DNA of 64,000 nucleotides from Lysobacter sp. Root76 (GTDB lineage Bacteria; Pseudomonadota; Gammaproteobacteria; Xanthomonadales; Xanthomonadaceae): positions 869,695-933,694 of the forward strand of contig NZ_LMIK01000001.1 in NCBI RefSeq assembly GCF_001428685.1. The letters are read 5' to 3'. Of the stretch, positions 29,040 through 38,470 are shown in pieces. Positions within the stretch are counted from its first letter, which is position 1, and every line of letters begins with the position of its first letter. Both the position numbers and the translations under genes were made by a program. Below the pieces are notes generated by a model, which saw only the letters and a list, made by a program, of their open reading frames with translations, was not told the DNA's origin and did not search any database.

Positions 29040-29984
29040 TCAGCCCTTGAGCAGGGCTTCGAGTACCGCCATGCGCGTGGCGACGCCGTTGGCGACCTGG
29101 GTCAGGATCAGCGATTGCGCGCCGTCGGCGACTTCGTCGGTAATCTCGACGCCGCGATTGATCGGGCCCGGATGCATCACCGCCGCGTCCGCAGCGGCAC
29201 GCTTGAGGCGCGTCGCGGTCAGGCCGTAGTCGCGGTGGTAGTCGTCCAGCGACGCCACCAGCCCTTCTTCCATGCGTTCGCGCTGCAGGCGCAGCATCAT
29301 CACCGCATCCACGCCCTCCAGCGCCGCATCGAAGTCCTGCGAGACCGTGCAGCCGCGCAGCGTGCCGTCGTCGGGCAGCAGCGAGGCCGGGCCGCAGACC
29401 CGGATCTCGCCCGTGCCCAGCGCGCGCAGCGCATGCAGGTCCGAACGGGCGACGCGCGAGTGGCGCACGTCGCCGACGATCAGCACGCGCAACGCCGAGA
29501 AATCGACGCCCTTGGCCTGGCGCAGGGTCAGCATGTCGAGCAGGCCCTGGGTCGGATGGGCGCTGCGGCCGTCGCCGGCGTTGACCAGGCTCGTGCCCGG
29601 ATTGACGTGCTCGGCCAGCGCGGCGACCGCGCCGTCCTCGTGGTGGCGGATCACGAAACCGCGCACGCCCATGGCTTCGAGGTTCTTGAGCGTGTCCAGC
29701 GCGGTCTCGCCCTTGCGCGTGGACGAGGTCGAGGCGTCGAAGTTGATGGTGTGCGCGCCCAGGCGCTGGGCCGCGAGCTGGAAGCTCATGCGGGTGCGCG
29801 TGGACGGCTCGAAGAACAGCGTGCACACCGCCAGCCCGTCCAGCGCCCGGCGGTCGTAATGGCCTTCGGCGAAGGCCTGGGCGCGGATCAGCAACGCGGT
29901 CAGCGCGTCGCGCGACATCCCGTCCAGGGTCAGCAGATGGCGCGGCGGGGAAGCCGGCGTCGGATGCGAAAGCGGAGAATTCAT
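29040..29984 (-). CDS. pyrB: Aspartate carbamoyltransferase catalytic subunit
   Basis: Condenses carbamoyl phosphate with aspartate in pyrimidine synthesis. The 314-residue protein has the carbamoyl-phosphate signature FFEPSTRTRMSF, the DASTSSTRKGET loop, GDGRSAHPTQGLLD, VGDVRHSRVARS and HPGPINRGVEI. The start at 29984 is in an ATGA overlap with the ruvX stop. No pyrI regulatory gene or pyrC-like partner is adjacent, unlike Pseudomonas where an inactive dihydroorotase gene follows pyrB. Confidence 0.96.
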   Translation of the reverse strand: MNSPLSHPTPASPPRHLLTLDGMSRDALTALLIRAQAFAEGHYDRRALDGLAVCTLFFEPSTRTRMSFQLAAQRLGAHTINFDASTSSTRKGETALDTLKNLEAMGVRGFVIRHHEDGAVAALAEHVNPGTSLVNAGDGRSAHPTQGLLDMLTLRQAKGVDFSALRVLIVGDVRHSRVARSDLHALRALGTGEIRVCGPASLLPDDGTLRGCTVSQDFDAALEGVDAVMMLRLQRERMEEGLVASLDDYHRDYGLTATRLKRAAADAAVMHPGPINRGVEITDEVADGAQSLILTQVANGVATRMAVLEALLKG

Positions 29985-30475
29985 GCGATGGGCAGTTGGT
30001 TCAGGTCGGTGGCGTCGTCGGGGGCGGCCAGGTAGCGCTCGACGATCACCGCCGCGGCGACCGCATCCAGCGCCTCGGCGTCGCGCCGGCGCTTGCGGCC
30101 CTCGGCGCGGTCGGCGGCGAAACGCTGCGCGGCCTCGATCGAGCTGGAGCGCTCGTCGACGAGCACCACCGGCAATTTGTAGCGTGCGTGCAGCTCGCGC
30201 GCGAAGGCGTGGGCGCGGACGCGGGCGGGCTGATCGCCGCCTTCCAGGGTCATCGGGTCGCCGACGATCAGCCCGTCCGGGCGCCATTCGCCGCGCAGGC
30301 GGTCGAGCGCGCTCCAGTCCGGGCCGTGGCCGTGCACATCGACCACCGCCAGCGCGCGCGCGCCATGGCCGAAGGCGCTGCCGACGGCCACGCCGATCCG
30401 GCGCGCGCCGACATCGAAGCCCAGGACCGTGCCGTCGCGCCGGATGCCTGTGCGCTGGTCGGCGTCGGCGTTCAT
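29981..30475 (-). CDS. ruvX: Holliday junction resolvase-like/pre-16S rRNA nuclease RuvX (YqgF)
   Basis: A 164-residue RNase H-like nuclease. [16 protein letters not shown] at the N-terminus holds the first catalytic Asp, [12 protein letters not shown] the second region, [12 protein letters not shown] the Glu-containing motif and [18 protein letters not shown] the last Asp. YqgF is required for processing the 5' end of 16S rRNA in E. coli. The gene overlaps both yqgE (upstream) and pyrB (downstream) by four bases, forming a tightly coupled three-gene operon. Confidence 0.93.
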   Translation of the reverse strand: MNADADQRTGIRRDGTVLGFDVGARRIGVAVGSAFGHGARALAVVDVHGHGPDWSALDRLRGEWRPDGLIVGDPMTLEGGDQPARVRAHAFARELHARYKLPVVLVDERSSSIEAAQRFAADRAEGRKRRRDAEALDAVAAAVIVERYLAAPDDATDLNQLPIA

Positions 30476-31038
30476 GCGTGGCCGGCGTAATCGGCCAGGT
30501 GCGCGAAATCGACGCCGATGCGGCCTGCGGCGGCCTGCCAGCGCGCGTCCAGCGGCAGATCGAACAGCAATTCGGCGTCGGCCGGCGCGGTCAGCCAGTC
30601 GTTTTCGGTCAGTTCGTGTTCGAGCTGGCCCGAACCCCAGCCGGCGCAGCCCAGCGCGACGATCGCGTTGTCCGGACCTTCGCCGCGCGCCATCGCTTCG
30701 AGGATGTCGCGCGAAGTGGTCAGGAACAGCGCATCGGCGATCGCCAGGGTCGAATCCCACTGCATACCGCCGTCGTGCAGCACGAAACCGCGCTCCGGAT
30801 GGACCGGACCGCCGGCGAGCACGACCTGCGAGCGCAGCGAATCGTCGCCGCCGTCCACGCCCATCTGGCCGAAGACCTCGCCCAGGGTGTACTCGGACGG
30901 GCGGTTGACCACGATGCCCATGGCACCGTCGCCGTCGTGCTGGCAGATCAGAGCGACGCTGCGCGAAAAATTGGTGTCCGACAGCGCGGGCAGCGCGATC
31001 AGGAGCTGATTGGCCAGGGGCGTGGGCATCACGGACAT
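30472..31038 (-). CDS. yqgE: YqgE/AlgH family protein
   Basis: A 188-residue UPF0301 protein: [57 protein letters not shown] and [19 protein letters not shown]. The function of AlgH/YqgE is unsettled despite a known structure. I choose ATG 31038; an upstream ATG at 31047 lies inside the TAGAAT -10-like hexamer, and 31038 is seven bases from it, so the transcript may be leaderless. It heads the yqgE-ruvX-pyrB operon. Confidence 0.93.
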   Translation of the reverse strand: MSVMPTPLANQLLIALPALSDTNFSRSVALICQHDGDGAMGIVVNRPSEYTLGEVFGQMGVDGGDDSLRSQVVLAGGPVHPERGFVLHDGGMQWDSTLAIADALFLTTSRDILEAMARGEGPDNAIVALGCAGWGSGQLEHELTENDWLTAPADAELLFDLPLDARWQAAAGRIGVDFAHLADYAGHA

Positions 31039-31045
31039 GGGGCCC

Positions 31046-31051
31046 ATTCTA
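31046..31051 (-). promoter_or_regulatory. -10-like TAGAAT seven bases before the yqgE start
   Basis: Read on the minus strand, TAGAAT (31051 to 31046) is followed by GGGCCCC and the ATG of yqgE. A start of transcription at the normal distance would fall on or next to the start codon. No -35 match is evident. Confidence 0.5.
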
Positions 31052-31197
31052 ACGTGGGCGCCGCGCTCGCGGGTCGCGGCCGATCCGTCGTAGCATGGGG
31101 TTTGCCCCTTCGGAACCGCGCCATGCCCCGGTCGCCCCTCCGTGTCCCGGCGCCGGCCGCGACCGCCGTTTCGCGCCCTCGCGGAAGCTCCTGAACC

Positions 31198-31764
31198 ATG
31201 TCCGGCTATTGCGACTACGCCCCGGGCCATCCTCTGCACGGCCCTTACCACGACCGCGAATACGGCTTCCCGCAACGCGCCGAGGCCGAGCTGTTCGAGC
31301 GCCTGATCCTGGAGATCAACCAGGCCGGCCTGAGCTGGGAAACCATCCTGCGCAAGCGCGAGGGTTTCCGCCTGGCCTACGACGGTTTCGACGTCGACAC
31401 CGTGGCGGCCTACGGCGAGCGCGAACGCGAGCGCCTGCTGGCCGACGCCGGCATCATCCGCAACCGGCTCAAGGTCGATGCGGCGATCCACAACGCCCAG
31501 GTCGTGCAGACCCTGCGCGCCAGCCATGGCGGTTTCGCGCAGTGGCTGGACGCACACCTGATCCTGGACGACCGCCCGCGCGACAAGGCCGGCTGGGTCA
31601 AGCTGTTCAAGAAGACCTTCCGCTTCACCGGCGGCGAGATCACCAACGAATTCCTGATGAGCCTGGGCTACCTGCCCGGCGGCCACCGCGAGACCTGCCC
31701 GGTGTACGCCACGCTGGCGAAGCTGCGGCCGCCGCCGCCGTGGATACGGGCGGCGAAGGGCTGA
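31198..31764 (+). CDS. tag: DNA-3-methyladenine glycosylase I
   Basis: A 188-residue Tag-family base-excision glycosylase removing 3-methyladenine. [20 protein letters not shown] holds the N-terminal zinc-site residues of the family, followed by [20 protein letters not shown] (the helix with the base-recognising Trp), [31 protein letters not shown] and [14 protein letters not shown], with the C-terminal zinc ligands His and Cys. The start codon follows CTCCTGAACC, without a clear ribosome site. Confidence 0.92.
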   Translation: MSGYCDYAPGHPLHGPYHDREYGFPQRAEAELFERLILEINQAGLSWETILRKREGFRLAYDGFDVDTVAAYGERERERLLADAGIIRNRLKVDAAIHNAQVVQTLRASHGGFAQWLDAHLILDDRPRDKAGWVKLFKKTFRFTGGEITNEFLMSLGYLPGGHRETCPVYATLAKLRPPPPWIRAAKG

Positions 31765-32004
31765 GCGAGCCGGGTTCTGCCCAAGCGCCGAATTGCGGCA
31801 TTCAAGCACAGCGGTTGTGCCGCCCCGCACAACTGCCCGAAGAAGCAACCGACCGCTGCCAATTGCGCAACCGAACGTCTCTCCGGCTGCGACGACGGCG
31901 GGCGAAAATGCCCATCGTTTCCGCCGTCGCGCTCGAACGCATCGGCATCGTTCGGCGCGCGCCGGTTTTATTCGGTGATCGCGTTCTTCTTCAAGGAGCT
32001 TCCT

Positions 32005-33045
32005 GTGAGCAAAACCCTCTACCTCGCCGTCGCCGTTCTATGCACTGCGTTTTACGGACACGCCAACGCAACGAGTTTCGACGACGGGGAACTGTTGTTC
32101 GATCAGCCGGGCTGGGACTATTCGCCCAGCGCCATGCTGGACCTGGACGGAAAGGAGAAGGTCTGGTGGTGCGGACATCTCGACGGCCATGACGTCATCA
32201 AGTACCGGGAGCGCACGGCGACGGGCCCCTGGAGCCCCGCCCAGGTGGTCCTGCAATCCAATCGCTTCCTGCCCAGTGCGGACCTGCCGTGGGAAGGCAT
32301 CCACACTTGCGACCCCAGCGTGACCCGCGGAACCTGGAACTACTTCGGAACGACCTACACCTATGCGCTCTACTACACCACGGAGCGCCCCGGAACCGCC
32401 GGTCTCGACAATAGGATCGGCGTGGCTTTCTCGAACGACGGAAAGCTTTGGATCAAGCACGAAGCACCCGTGATCGATGAAGGCATTACCGGCACCTATG
32501 GCACCGGTCAATCCGTCGCATGGAGCGCAAGCGGCGGCGCCGGCGTTCGCACCACCTACACCTTCGTCGACGGCGCCGGCCTCATTAAGTACTACTACCG
32601 AGAGTCTGCCGACGGCGTCAATTTCGGAGCCCGGCGCGAACTGAGCCAAGCAGGCCTCACGCTCAACGGCGTGCCGGGCATCTCGCATGCCAACTCTGCG
32701 ATCGGATTCGCTCCGGGCGCCTATCAGGACCATTACTTCTACTATCTGGTCAACGTCTGCGAGACCCACAACGATGGCCCGTTCGGACCCAACCACCCTG
32801 AATGGGGAACCGCCAAGGCCGTCTGTGTCTATCGCGCAGAAGGCGAAGATGCGTTCACCGGCACGTGGACGCGGGTACTGGACAGCACCCATGTCAAACC
32901 GGTCGAGGTCGAGCCCGGCTTCCTCACCAATCTATACGGCAGTCTGGATGGACAACTGCCCAACATTTCCGTCAACCACGGCTGCAGCGGCAGCGGCGAC
33001 CCGAACAGCTGGGAGATCTGTTGGTACGAAGGGACGCTACCGTAG
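32005..33045 (+). CDS. Secreted beta-propeller-like protein of unknown function
   Basis: I choose GTG 32005 because AAGGAG lies six bases before it and [20 protein letters not shown] is a signal peptide; an ATG ten codons upstream is less good. The 346-residue protein has repeated blocks of the type found in five-bladed glycoside-hydrolase or sialidase propellers: [65 protein letters not shown] and [10 protein letters not shown]. No family can be named. Codon use is more AT-tolerant than the neighbours, which suggests recent acquisition. Confidence 0.68.
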   Translation: MSKTLYLAVAVLCTAFYGHANATSFDDGELLFDQPGWDYSPSAMLDLDGKEKVWWCGHLDGHDVIKYRERTATGPWSPAQVVLQSNRFLPSADLPWEGIHTCDPSVTRGTWNYFGTTYTYALYYTTERPGTAGLDNRIGVAFSNDGKLWIKHEAPVIDEGITGTYGTGQSVAWSASGGAGVRTTYTFVDGAGLIKYYYRESADGVNFGARRELSQAGLTLNGVPGISHANSAIGFAPGAYQDHYFYYLVNVCETHNDGPFGPNHPEWGTAKAVCVYRAEGEDAFTGTWTRVLDSTHVKPVEVEPGFLTNLYGSLDGQLPNISVNHGCSGSGDPNSWEICWYEGTLP

Positions 33046-33187
33046 GCCGGCAAGCACCTTCGGGCCGATCGAGCGAAGGACACCTCCGCTTTGGTGCGTA
33101 GGCGTCCTTGCGGACTTCGCGGCACAACGGCTACGGAATCCAAATCCACCGCAGACGGCGGCGTCCGAGCGGCGCCTCTGCCGGTAG

Positions 33188-36100
33188 CTACGGAGACGCA
33201 TTCGGCAACCACAGCTCGATCACCCGCTCCTCGGGCTTGAACGCGCCGGGCAGCTTGAGCAGCTCGATCTCGGTCGTGCCGGCGTACCAGGCTGCGATGT
33301 TCGGCGTCAGCCAGTCCTTGAGCGCGGCCGCGCAAGCGCCCTGGTCGTCCATGCGATGCACGACCAGGGTCGGCTGCAGGTAGGACTTGGGCGGATCGGC
33401 GTTGCGCGCGCGCGCCGAACGCACCACGTTCTCGATCCCGGGCATGGTCGCGGCGGGCTTCAGCTGGGTCCAGGGCAAGGCCACAGCGCGCTTGCGCGTC
33501 GCCTCGTCGTAGACCTGCACGTAGACCACCACCGGATAGGCACCGCAGGCCTGCTGCACGGCCAGTGTCGGCGATGGTCGCGCTGGCTCGGCGCTGGCCT
33601 GCTTCTCGGCGCTGGCCTGCTTCTCGGCACCGACCTGCTTCTTGGCGCCGGTTTGTTGAGGCGGTGCGGTAGTCACCCCCGCCGGCAAGTCGGACGCGCT
33701 CGGCAAAGCGCCGCCCTGCGCAGCGGCGCCGCGCACCATGGGTCGGCCGGCATCGGTCGCGGCTGCGATGGCGCCGAGCGGCACCGCCAACGCGGTCGCG
33801 GCAGTGCTGCGCTCCCAATACGGATCGCGCGCAGGCGGATCGCAGACCGCCTCGCACAGCGTGCGATGCGCGCTTTGCACCGCCGGACAGGCCTTGGCCA
33901 CCGACCGCGACGGCGCCAGGCCGCAACTGGCCTGCACCTTCTTGACCAAGCCGCCGCCGGCACTGACCTGGTCGCGCTCGCGCCGCACTTGCTGATAGAC
34001 GCCGTTGAGCAGCGCCTGCAGATCCTCGTCGATATCGGCGTTTTCCTCGCCGGCCGGCGCCAGGGCACCGGCGCTGGCCCAGGACGGCAGCTTTTGACGC
34101 AGTTCCTTGAGGCGCACGCCGGAGGCGGTCGCCTCCTGCCGGCGTTGTTCGGAGAATTTGTCGAACGCGGTCCAGGCCGGCACCAGCAGGGTCGCGACCA
34201 GGCCCGCGCCGAGGCCTGCGCTGATCGCCGCGGCCTTGGTCTCCGGCCGCCAGAACGCCTTGACCGCTTCGTCGGCCTGCGCCGTGGACGGACGCAGGCG
34301 GCGCAGCGAGGGCAGCGCGTCCTGCGGCTCGACCGGTGCCGACCATCCCGGCAGTTGCTCCAGCCAACCCGGCTTCAGGGCGCGGCCGAAGTCCTCGCCG
34401 AGCCGGTGGTAGCTCTCCCACTGCGCCTCGTCGAAGAACTGGTCCGCGGTCGGCTGCTGCGGGAATTCGGGATTGCGGCGCGCGTAGGCCAGCACATCGC
34501 TGTCGAGCGCGAAATGCAGGTTCGGCTTCACCACCAGCAAGGTGCCCTGCTTGCTGCGGCCCTGCCGGTCGGGACGATAGCGGATGCGCGCCAGCATCAC
34601 CCCGCGCGCGGTGTAGTTGTCGTGCAGCTTCTCCGGCGCCAGCACGCAGATGTGCTCGTCCTGCATCAGCGGCAGGTGGCAGGCACTGTCCTCGGTGTAG
34701 AACTCGATCTCGGCGCCGAAGTCGATGCGCGCCTTGCGGATCAGGTTCTCCAGATCGGCGTACTCGTAGTGGGGGTCGGCGCCGCAATCGGCCAGCACGA
34801 TGAAATCGAGCTGGCGCCGCAACAGCGAGTGCACGCCGGTGTTGTCGAAGTGACCGCCGTCGGACAGGTACCAGGCGCGCGCGGCGGCGCCGTCGAACGA
34901 AGCCAGGGCTTCCGAAACCAGGCGCCCGAACTTGGAATTGCGGCAGCTGCGCGCCAGCGCCAGCGTCCATTTGCCGGGGCCGTGAGTGCGCGCCGGCCCG
35001 ACCCCGGCCATCGGCGGATCGAGCTGGGCGTTGCCGCGGCCGGTATCGAACCAATATCCAAGACGCGCCCCGACCAGGAACAGCAGCATCGCCCAACCCG
35101 TGGTGGTGTTGGAGCCCGCGCCCGGCGAAGCCGCGGCGCCGGAGATCGCGATCCAGCGGCCGAGCTTGTCCAGCCGCTGCGGCGTGATCTGGGCGCGTTC
35201 GCCGTCGCGGCCGACTTCCAGACCGAACGCGCTCGCCACCAGCGGCACGCCCTTGCGGTCGGCGTTGTAGAGCTTGCTGCTGGCGCCGCGGGTCTGGTTG
35301 AGGCAGGTGTTGACCAGATGCAGCGGGCCGCCACGAAGGTCGGGCCGGTACTGCGCCATGGCGACATCGTCGTCGTCCACGGTCTCGACGATGTTCGACA
35401 CTTCTTCCGGACTGGCGCGCCGCGCGCCGAGCACGGCCTCGCCCGGGAACCGGCGCCGGCTGCCCACCGCCAGGTAGGCACGGGTGAGACGCGAGCGATA
35501 GAAACCGTGCAGCGAAGTGGTGTTGACGGTTTCGGTGTGCAGGCCGGTGCCGATGAACCAGACCAGCAGCCCCAGCATCAGCCAACCCACGCGTTGCAGG
35601 GTCGACTGCTGCATCGCCCAGATGCGCCAGCCGGACTCGCCGGCGTGATCGCCGAACACCCACCACTGCACCACGGTCACCCACAGCACCAGCAAGACCA
35701 GGGTCGCGCCCAAGCCGAGCACGTTGATCAGCAAGGGCATCAGGCCGGGGCGCGGCCCCTCGTCGCTCGACAGCAGGCGCTGGATCGGCTCGCCGAACGC
35801 GCGGACCACGATTACCAGCAGGCTGCCCAGACCGACGCTGCCGTACACCCAGAGCGCGCCGGACTCCAGCGTCTTGAGCAGGCTCCAGCTGGCCCAATCG
35901 AGCAGGCCCGCGAACGCGGGCAACAGGGCGGCGATATTGATCCAGCGCAGATGCGCGGTCAGTCGATCGCGTTCGCGCGCGTTGACCGTGTCGCGATCCT
36001 CGCGCGCACGCGCGATCCGCAGCCATAGCCACAAGCCGTAGGCGGCGATACTGACCAGCGCCACGCAGGCGAGGAACTTGCCCGAGTAGCCGGGCAGCGG

Positions 36101-36946
36101 CACCGCGGCGCTGGGCAGACTCAGATACAGCAGCACCGCCAAGGCGGCCGGGCCCAGCACCATGGCCATGTCCCAAAGCCGGAAACGCGCGCGCTCGCTG
36201 AGCACGGCCGCGTTCTTCGGCGCCACATCGCGCAACGCCCAGTAGGCCATCAGATTGCCCGGCGCCAACGACAGCCAGACCAACGCCGTCAGAGGCCACC
36301 ACGCGCTGCGCCACGCACTCCAGTCCTGCGGCGAAAGCAGCGAAGTGTGGCTCTGGACCATGTGCGGCAGGACCACGATCGCGCCGATCGCGATTGCCAG
36401 CAGCGCGAATTCCAGGTGCACCGCCAAGCCGGCGCGCAGATAGGTGGCGATGGCGACGCCGTAGTCGCGCGCACCGCGCGGAACCAGGTAGCGGCCGTAG
36501 CGGCGCAGCCAGCCCAGCAGCAGGGTATCGCTGCGACGCAGCAGTTCCTGCGCCTGGACCACGCCGACGGACGCGATCAACCGCCCCAGCGCCGCGCCCG
36601 CGTAACCGCCGCCGGAGACCGTGGACAGGTAGTCGAAGCGCGGCAACAGACCGTTCTGGGCCAGGCCGCGGATCAGGCCCAGGCAGAAGGTCGCGCTACG
36701 AACGCCGCCGCCGGACAAGGCCAGGCCGATGGTGCTGGTCGGACCGCTTTCGGGGCCGGCGACACCGGCGACTGCGCGACGGGCGTCGATCGCGGCGCGC
36801 TCGGCGGCGTCGATCGCCGCGGCCATCGCGTCCGCGTTCGCATCGGCGTTCGCGTGTTGCGGACCCGTGCCGCGCTCATGCGCACCGGCAGGCGTGGGCG
36901 TGCGGTCCGGGCCGGACGCGGCGGGTCCGTGATCGGTGCTGGTCAT
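33188..36946 (-). CDS. Giant patatin-like phospholipase domain membrane protein
   Basis: A 1252-residue protein. An Ala-rich tail-like N-terminus (1-70) precedes a patatin domain split by a membrane region. The oxyanion loop is SGGGVRSATF (78-87), the nucleophile is Ser111 in LSTVSGGGYAG, and the Asp of the dyad is Asp696 in YLSDGGHFDNTG, so the active site is complete. Between them lie about eight hydrophobic segments (about 175-470). A further membrane segment lies near 950, then an Ala/Gln/Lys repeat region (QASAEKQASAE, near 1125) and a C-terminal domain of unknown fold. Lipase/acyl hydrolase activity at the membrane is expected from the motifs. No regulator is adjacent. Confidence 0.8.
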   Translation of the reverse strand: MTSTDHGPAASGPDRTPTPAGAHERGTGPQHANADANADAMAAAIDAAERAAIDARRAVAGVAGPESGPTSTIGLALSGGGVRSATFCLGLIRGLAQNGLLPRFDYLSTVSGGGYAGAALGRLIASVGVVQAQELLRRSDTLLLGWLRRYGRYLVPRGARDYGVAIATYLRAGLAVHLEFALLAIAIGAIVVLPHMVQSHTSLLSPQDWSAWRSAWWPLTALVWLSLAPGNLMAYWALRDVAPKNAAVLSERARFRLWDMAMVLGPAALAVLLYLSLPSAAVPLPGYSGKFLACVALVSIAAYGLWLWLRIARAREDRDTVNARERDRLTAHLRWINIAALLPAFAGLLDWASWSLLKTLESGALWVYGSVGLGSLLVIVVRAFGEPIQRLLSSDEGPRPGLMPLLINVLGLGATLVLLVLWVTVVQWWVFGDHAGESGWRIWAMQQSTLQRVGWLMLGLLVWFIGTGLHTETVNTTSLHGFYRSRLTRAYLAVGSRRRFPGEAVLGARRASPEEVSNIVETVDDDDVAMAQYRPDLRGGPLHLVNTCLNQTRGASSKLYNADRKGVPLVASAFGLEVGRDGERAQITPQRLDKLGRWIAISGAAASPGAGSNTTTGWAMLLFLVGARLGYWFDTGRGNAQLDPPMAGVGPARTHGPGKWTLALARSCRNSKFGRLVSEALASFDGAAARAWYLSDGGHFDNTGVHSLLRRQLDFIVLADCGADPHYEYADLENLIRKARIDFGAEIEFYTEDSACHLPLMQDEHICVLAPEKLHDNYTARGVMLARIRYRPDRQGRSKQGTLLVVKPNLHFALDSDVLAYARRNPEFPQQPTADQFFDEAQWESYHRLGEDFGRALKPGWLEQLPGWSAPVEPQDALPSLRRLRPSTAQADEAVKAFWRPETKAAAISAGLGAGLVATLLVPAWTAFDKFSEQRRQEATASGVRLKELRQKLPSWASAGALAPAGEENADIDEDLQALLNGVYQQVRRERDQVSAGGGLVKKVQASCGLAPSRSVAKACPAVQSAHRTLCEAVCDPPARDPYWERSTAATALAVPLGAIAAATDAGRPMVRGAAAQGGALPSASDLPAGVTTAPPQQTGAKKQVGAEKQASAEKQASAEPARPSPTLAVQQACGAYPVVVYVQVYDEATRKRAVALPWTQLKPAATMPGIENVVRSARARNADPPKSYLQPTLVVHRMDDQGACAAALKDWLTPNIAAWYAGTTEIELLKLPGAFKPEERVIELWLPNASP

Positions 36947-37168
36947 GCGACATGCTCCGTGTCGTTGGCTACATCCCTGCTAGCGGCTAACGATACAGAT
37001 GCGCGCGACAGGACACGGCGCCGGCCGTCGGGCGAGCCGGCGCGTCCGGCGATGCCGATGGAACCGGCGGCGCGCGGGTTCGTTGCGCCGGGATTTGCGC
37101 CGAGGTTGCGCCGAGATCCGGGACGCTAGCGGCGCCGCTCGCCCAGCGCCTGCGCAGCGCCCAAACGG

Positions 37169-37197
37169 CAAGAAGCCCGGACCAGCCGGGCTTCTTG
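37169..37197 (-). terminator. Rho-independent terminator after pilU
   Basis: CAAGAAGCCCGG (37169-37180) and CCGGGCTTCTTG (37186-37197) form a perfect 12-bp stem with a five-base loop, 26 bases past the pilU stop. On the minus strand the outgoing sequence is CCGTTTGG, a weak T tract. It separates pilU from the patatin gene, which runs the same way on the far side of the spacer. The rest of 36947-37222 shows no gene. Confidence 0.75.
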
Positions 37198-37222
37198 TTG
37201 CGATGGAAACCGCGGCGCGGCG

Positions 37223-38353
37223 TCAGCGCACTTCCGCAACCTCGACGCCGTCCAGGCCCTGGGCCAGGGTGCGCGCGTCGCCGCCCTGGGCGAGCTTGAT
37301 GCGCAGACGCACTTCGTTCTGCGAGTCGGCGTAGCGCAGCGCGTCTTCGTAGCTGATCTCGCCGGCCTGATAGAGCTCGAACAGGGCCTGGTCGAAGGTC
37401 TTCATGCCCAGGTTGGTCGACTCCTTCATCACTTCCTTGAGCTTGTGGATCTCGCCCTCGCGGATGTAGTCCTGGATCAGCGGCGTGCCCAGCAGGATTT
37501 CCATCGCCACCCGGCGGCCCTTGCCGTCCGGAGTCGGGATCAGCTGCTGCGCGACCACGCCCTTGAGGTTCAGCGACAGGTCCATCAGCAACTGGCCGCG
37601 GCGGTCCTCGGGGAAGAAGTTGATGATGCGGTCCATCGCCTGGTTGGCGTTGTTGGCGTGCAGGGTGCACAGCACCAGGTGACCGGTTTCGGCGAAGGCG
37701 ATCGCGTGGTCCATGCCCTCGCGGGTACGCACCTCGCCGATCATGATCACGTCCGGCGCCTGGCGCAGGGTGTTCTTGAGCGCGGCGTCCCAGCTGTCGG
37801 TGTCGATGCCGACTTCGCGCTGGGTGATGATGCAGCCCTCGTGCTTGTGCACGAACTCGATCGGGTCCTCGATCGTGATGATGTGGCCGGTCGAGTTCAG
37901 GTTGCGGTAGCCGATCATCGCCGCCAGCGAGGTCGACTTACCGGTACCGGTCGCGCCGACGAAGATGATGATGCCGCGCTTGGTCATCGCCAGCGTCTTG
38001 ATGATCGGCGGCAGGTTCAGCTCTTCGACGGTCGGGATCTTGGTCTCGATGCGGCGCAGGACCATGCCGACCTGGTTGCGCTGGTAGAAGCAGCTGACGC
38101 GGAAGCGGCCGACGCCGGTCACGCCGATGGCGAAGTTGCACTCGTGGGTCTTCTCGAACTCCTCGCGCTGCTGAGGGTTCATGACGTTGAGCACGAGATC
38201 GCGGCTCTGTTGCGGCGTCAGCGGATTCTGGGTGATCGGCGAGATCTTGCCGTGGACCTTCATCGACGGCGGCATGCCGGCGGTGATGAACAGGTCCGAC
38301 GCCTTCTGGTGCGCCATCAGCTTGAGGAACGAGGTGAAGTCGATGGTGCTCAT
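37223..38353 (-). CDS. pilU: Type IV pilus retraction ATPase PilU
   Basis: A 376-residue GspE/PilT-family ATPase. Start 38353 (MSTIDFTSFLKLMAHQKASD) follows GAGGCAGCC. Walker A is GATGTGKS at 133-140, the Asp box IITIEDPIEFVH, Walker B VIMIGEVRTREGMDHA and the His box TLHANNANQAMDRI. It ends in a PilU-type extension. PilU cooperates with PilT in pilus retraction and force generation. It lies 117 bases downstream of pilT on the same strand, the canonical pair. Confidence 0.95.
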   Translation of the reverse strand: MSTIDFTSFLKLMAHQKASDLFITAGMPPSMKVHGKISPITQNPLTPQQSRDLVLNVMNPQQREEFEKTHECNFAIGVTGVGRFRVSCFYQRNQVGMVLRRIETKIPTVEELNLPPIIKTLAMTKRGIIIFVGATGTGKSTSLAAMIGYRNLNSTGHIITIEDPIEFVHKHEGCIITQREVGIDTDSWDAALKNTLRQAPDVIMIGEVRTREGMDHAIAFAETGHLVLCTLHANNANQAMDRIINFFPEDRRGQLLMDLSLNLKGVVAQQLIPTPDGKGRRVAMEILLGTPLIQDYIREGEIHKLKEVMKESTNLGMKTFDQALFELYQAGEISYEDALRYADSQNEVRLRIKLAQGGDARTLAQGLDGVEVAEVR

Positions 38354-38470
38354 GGGGCTGCCTCCTCGGGAGGTCTGAAACTTGAAAGACGATGCCGTGC
38401 CGCTGCGGTTGAGGGGTCGGCGCCGGCACTGTGCCAGCAACCGACCGCAGGCAACCGGGACCTGCTTCAC

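Noticed and set aside
33356-36028. 890-residue plus-strand frame opposite the patatin gene
   Set aside because: High third-position GC on the minus strand yields a long antisense frame rich in Arg, Gly and Gln; no domain or start signal supports it.
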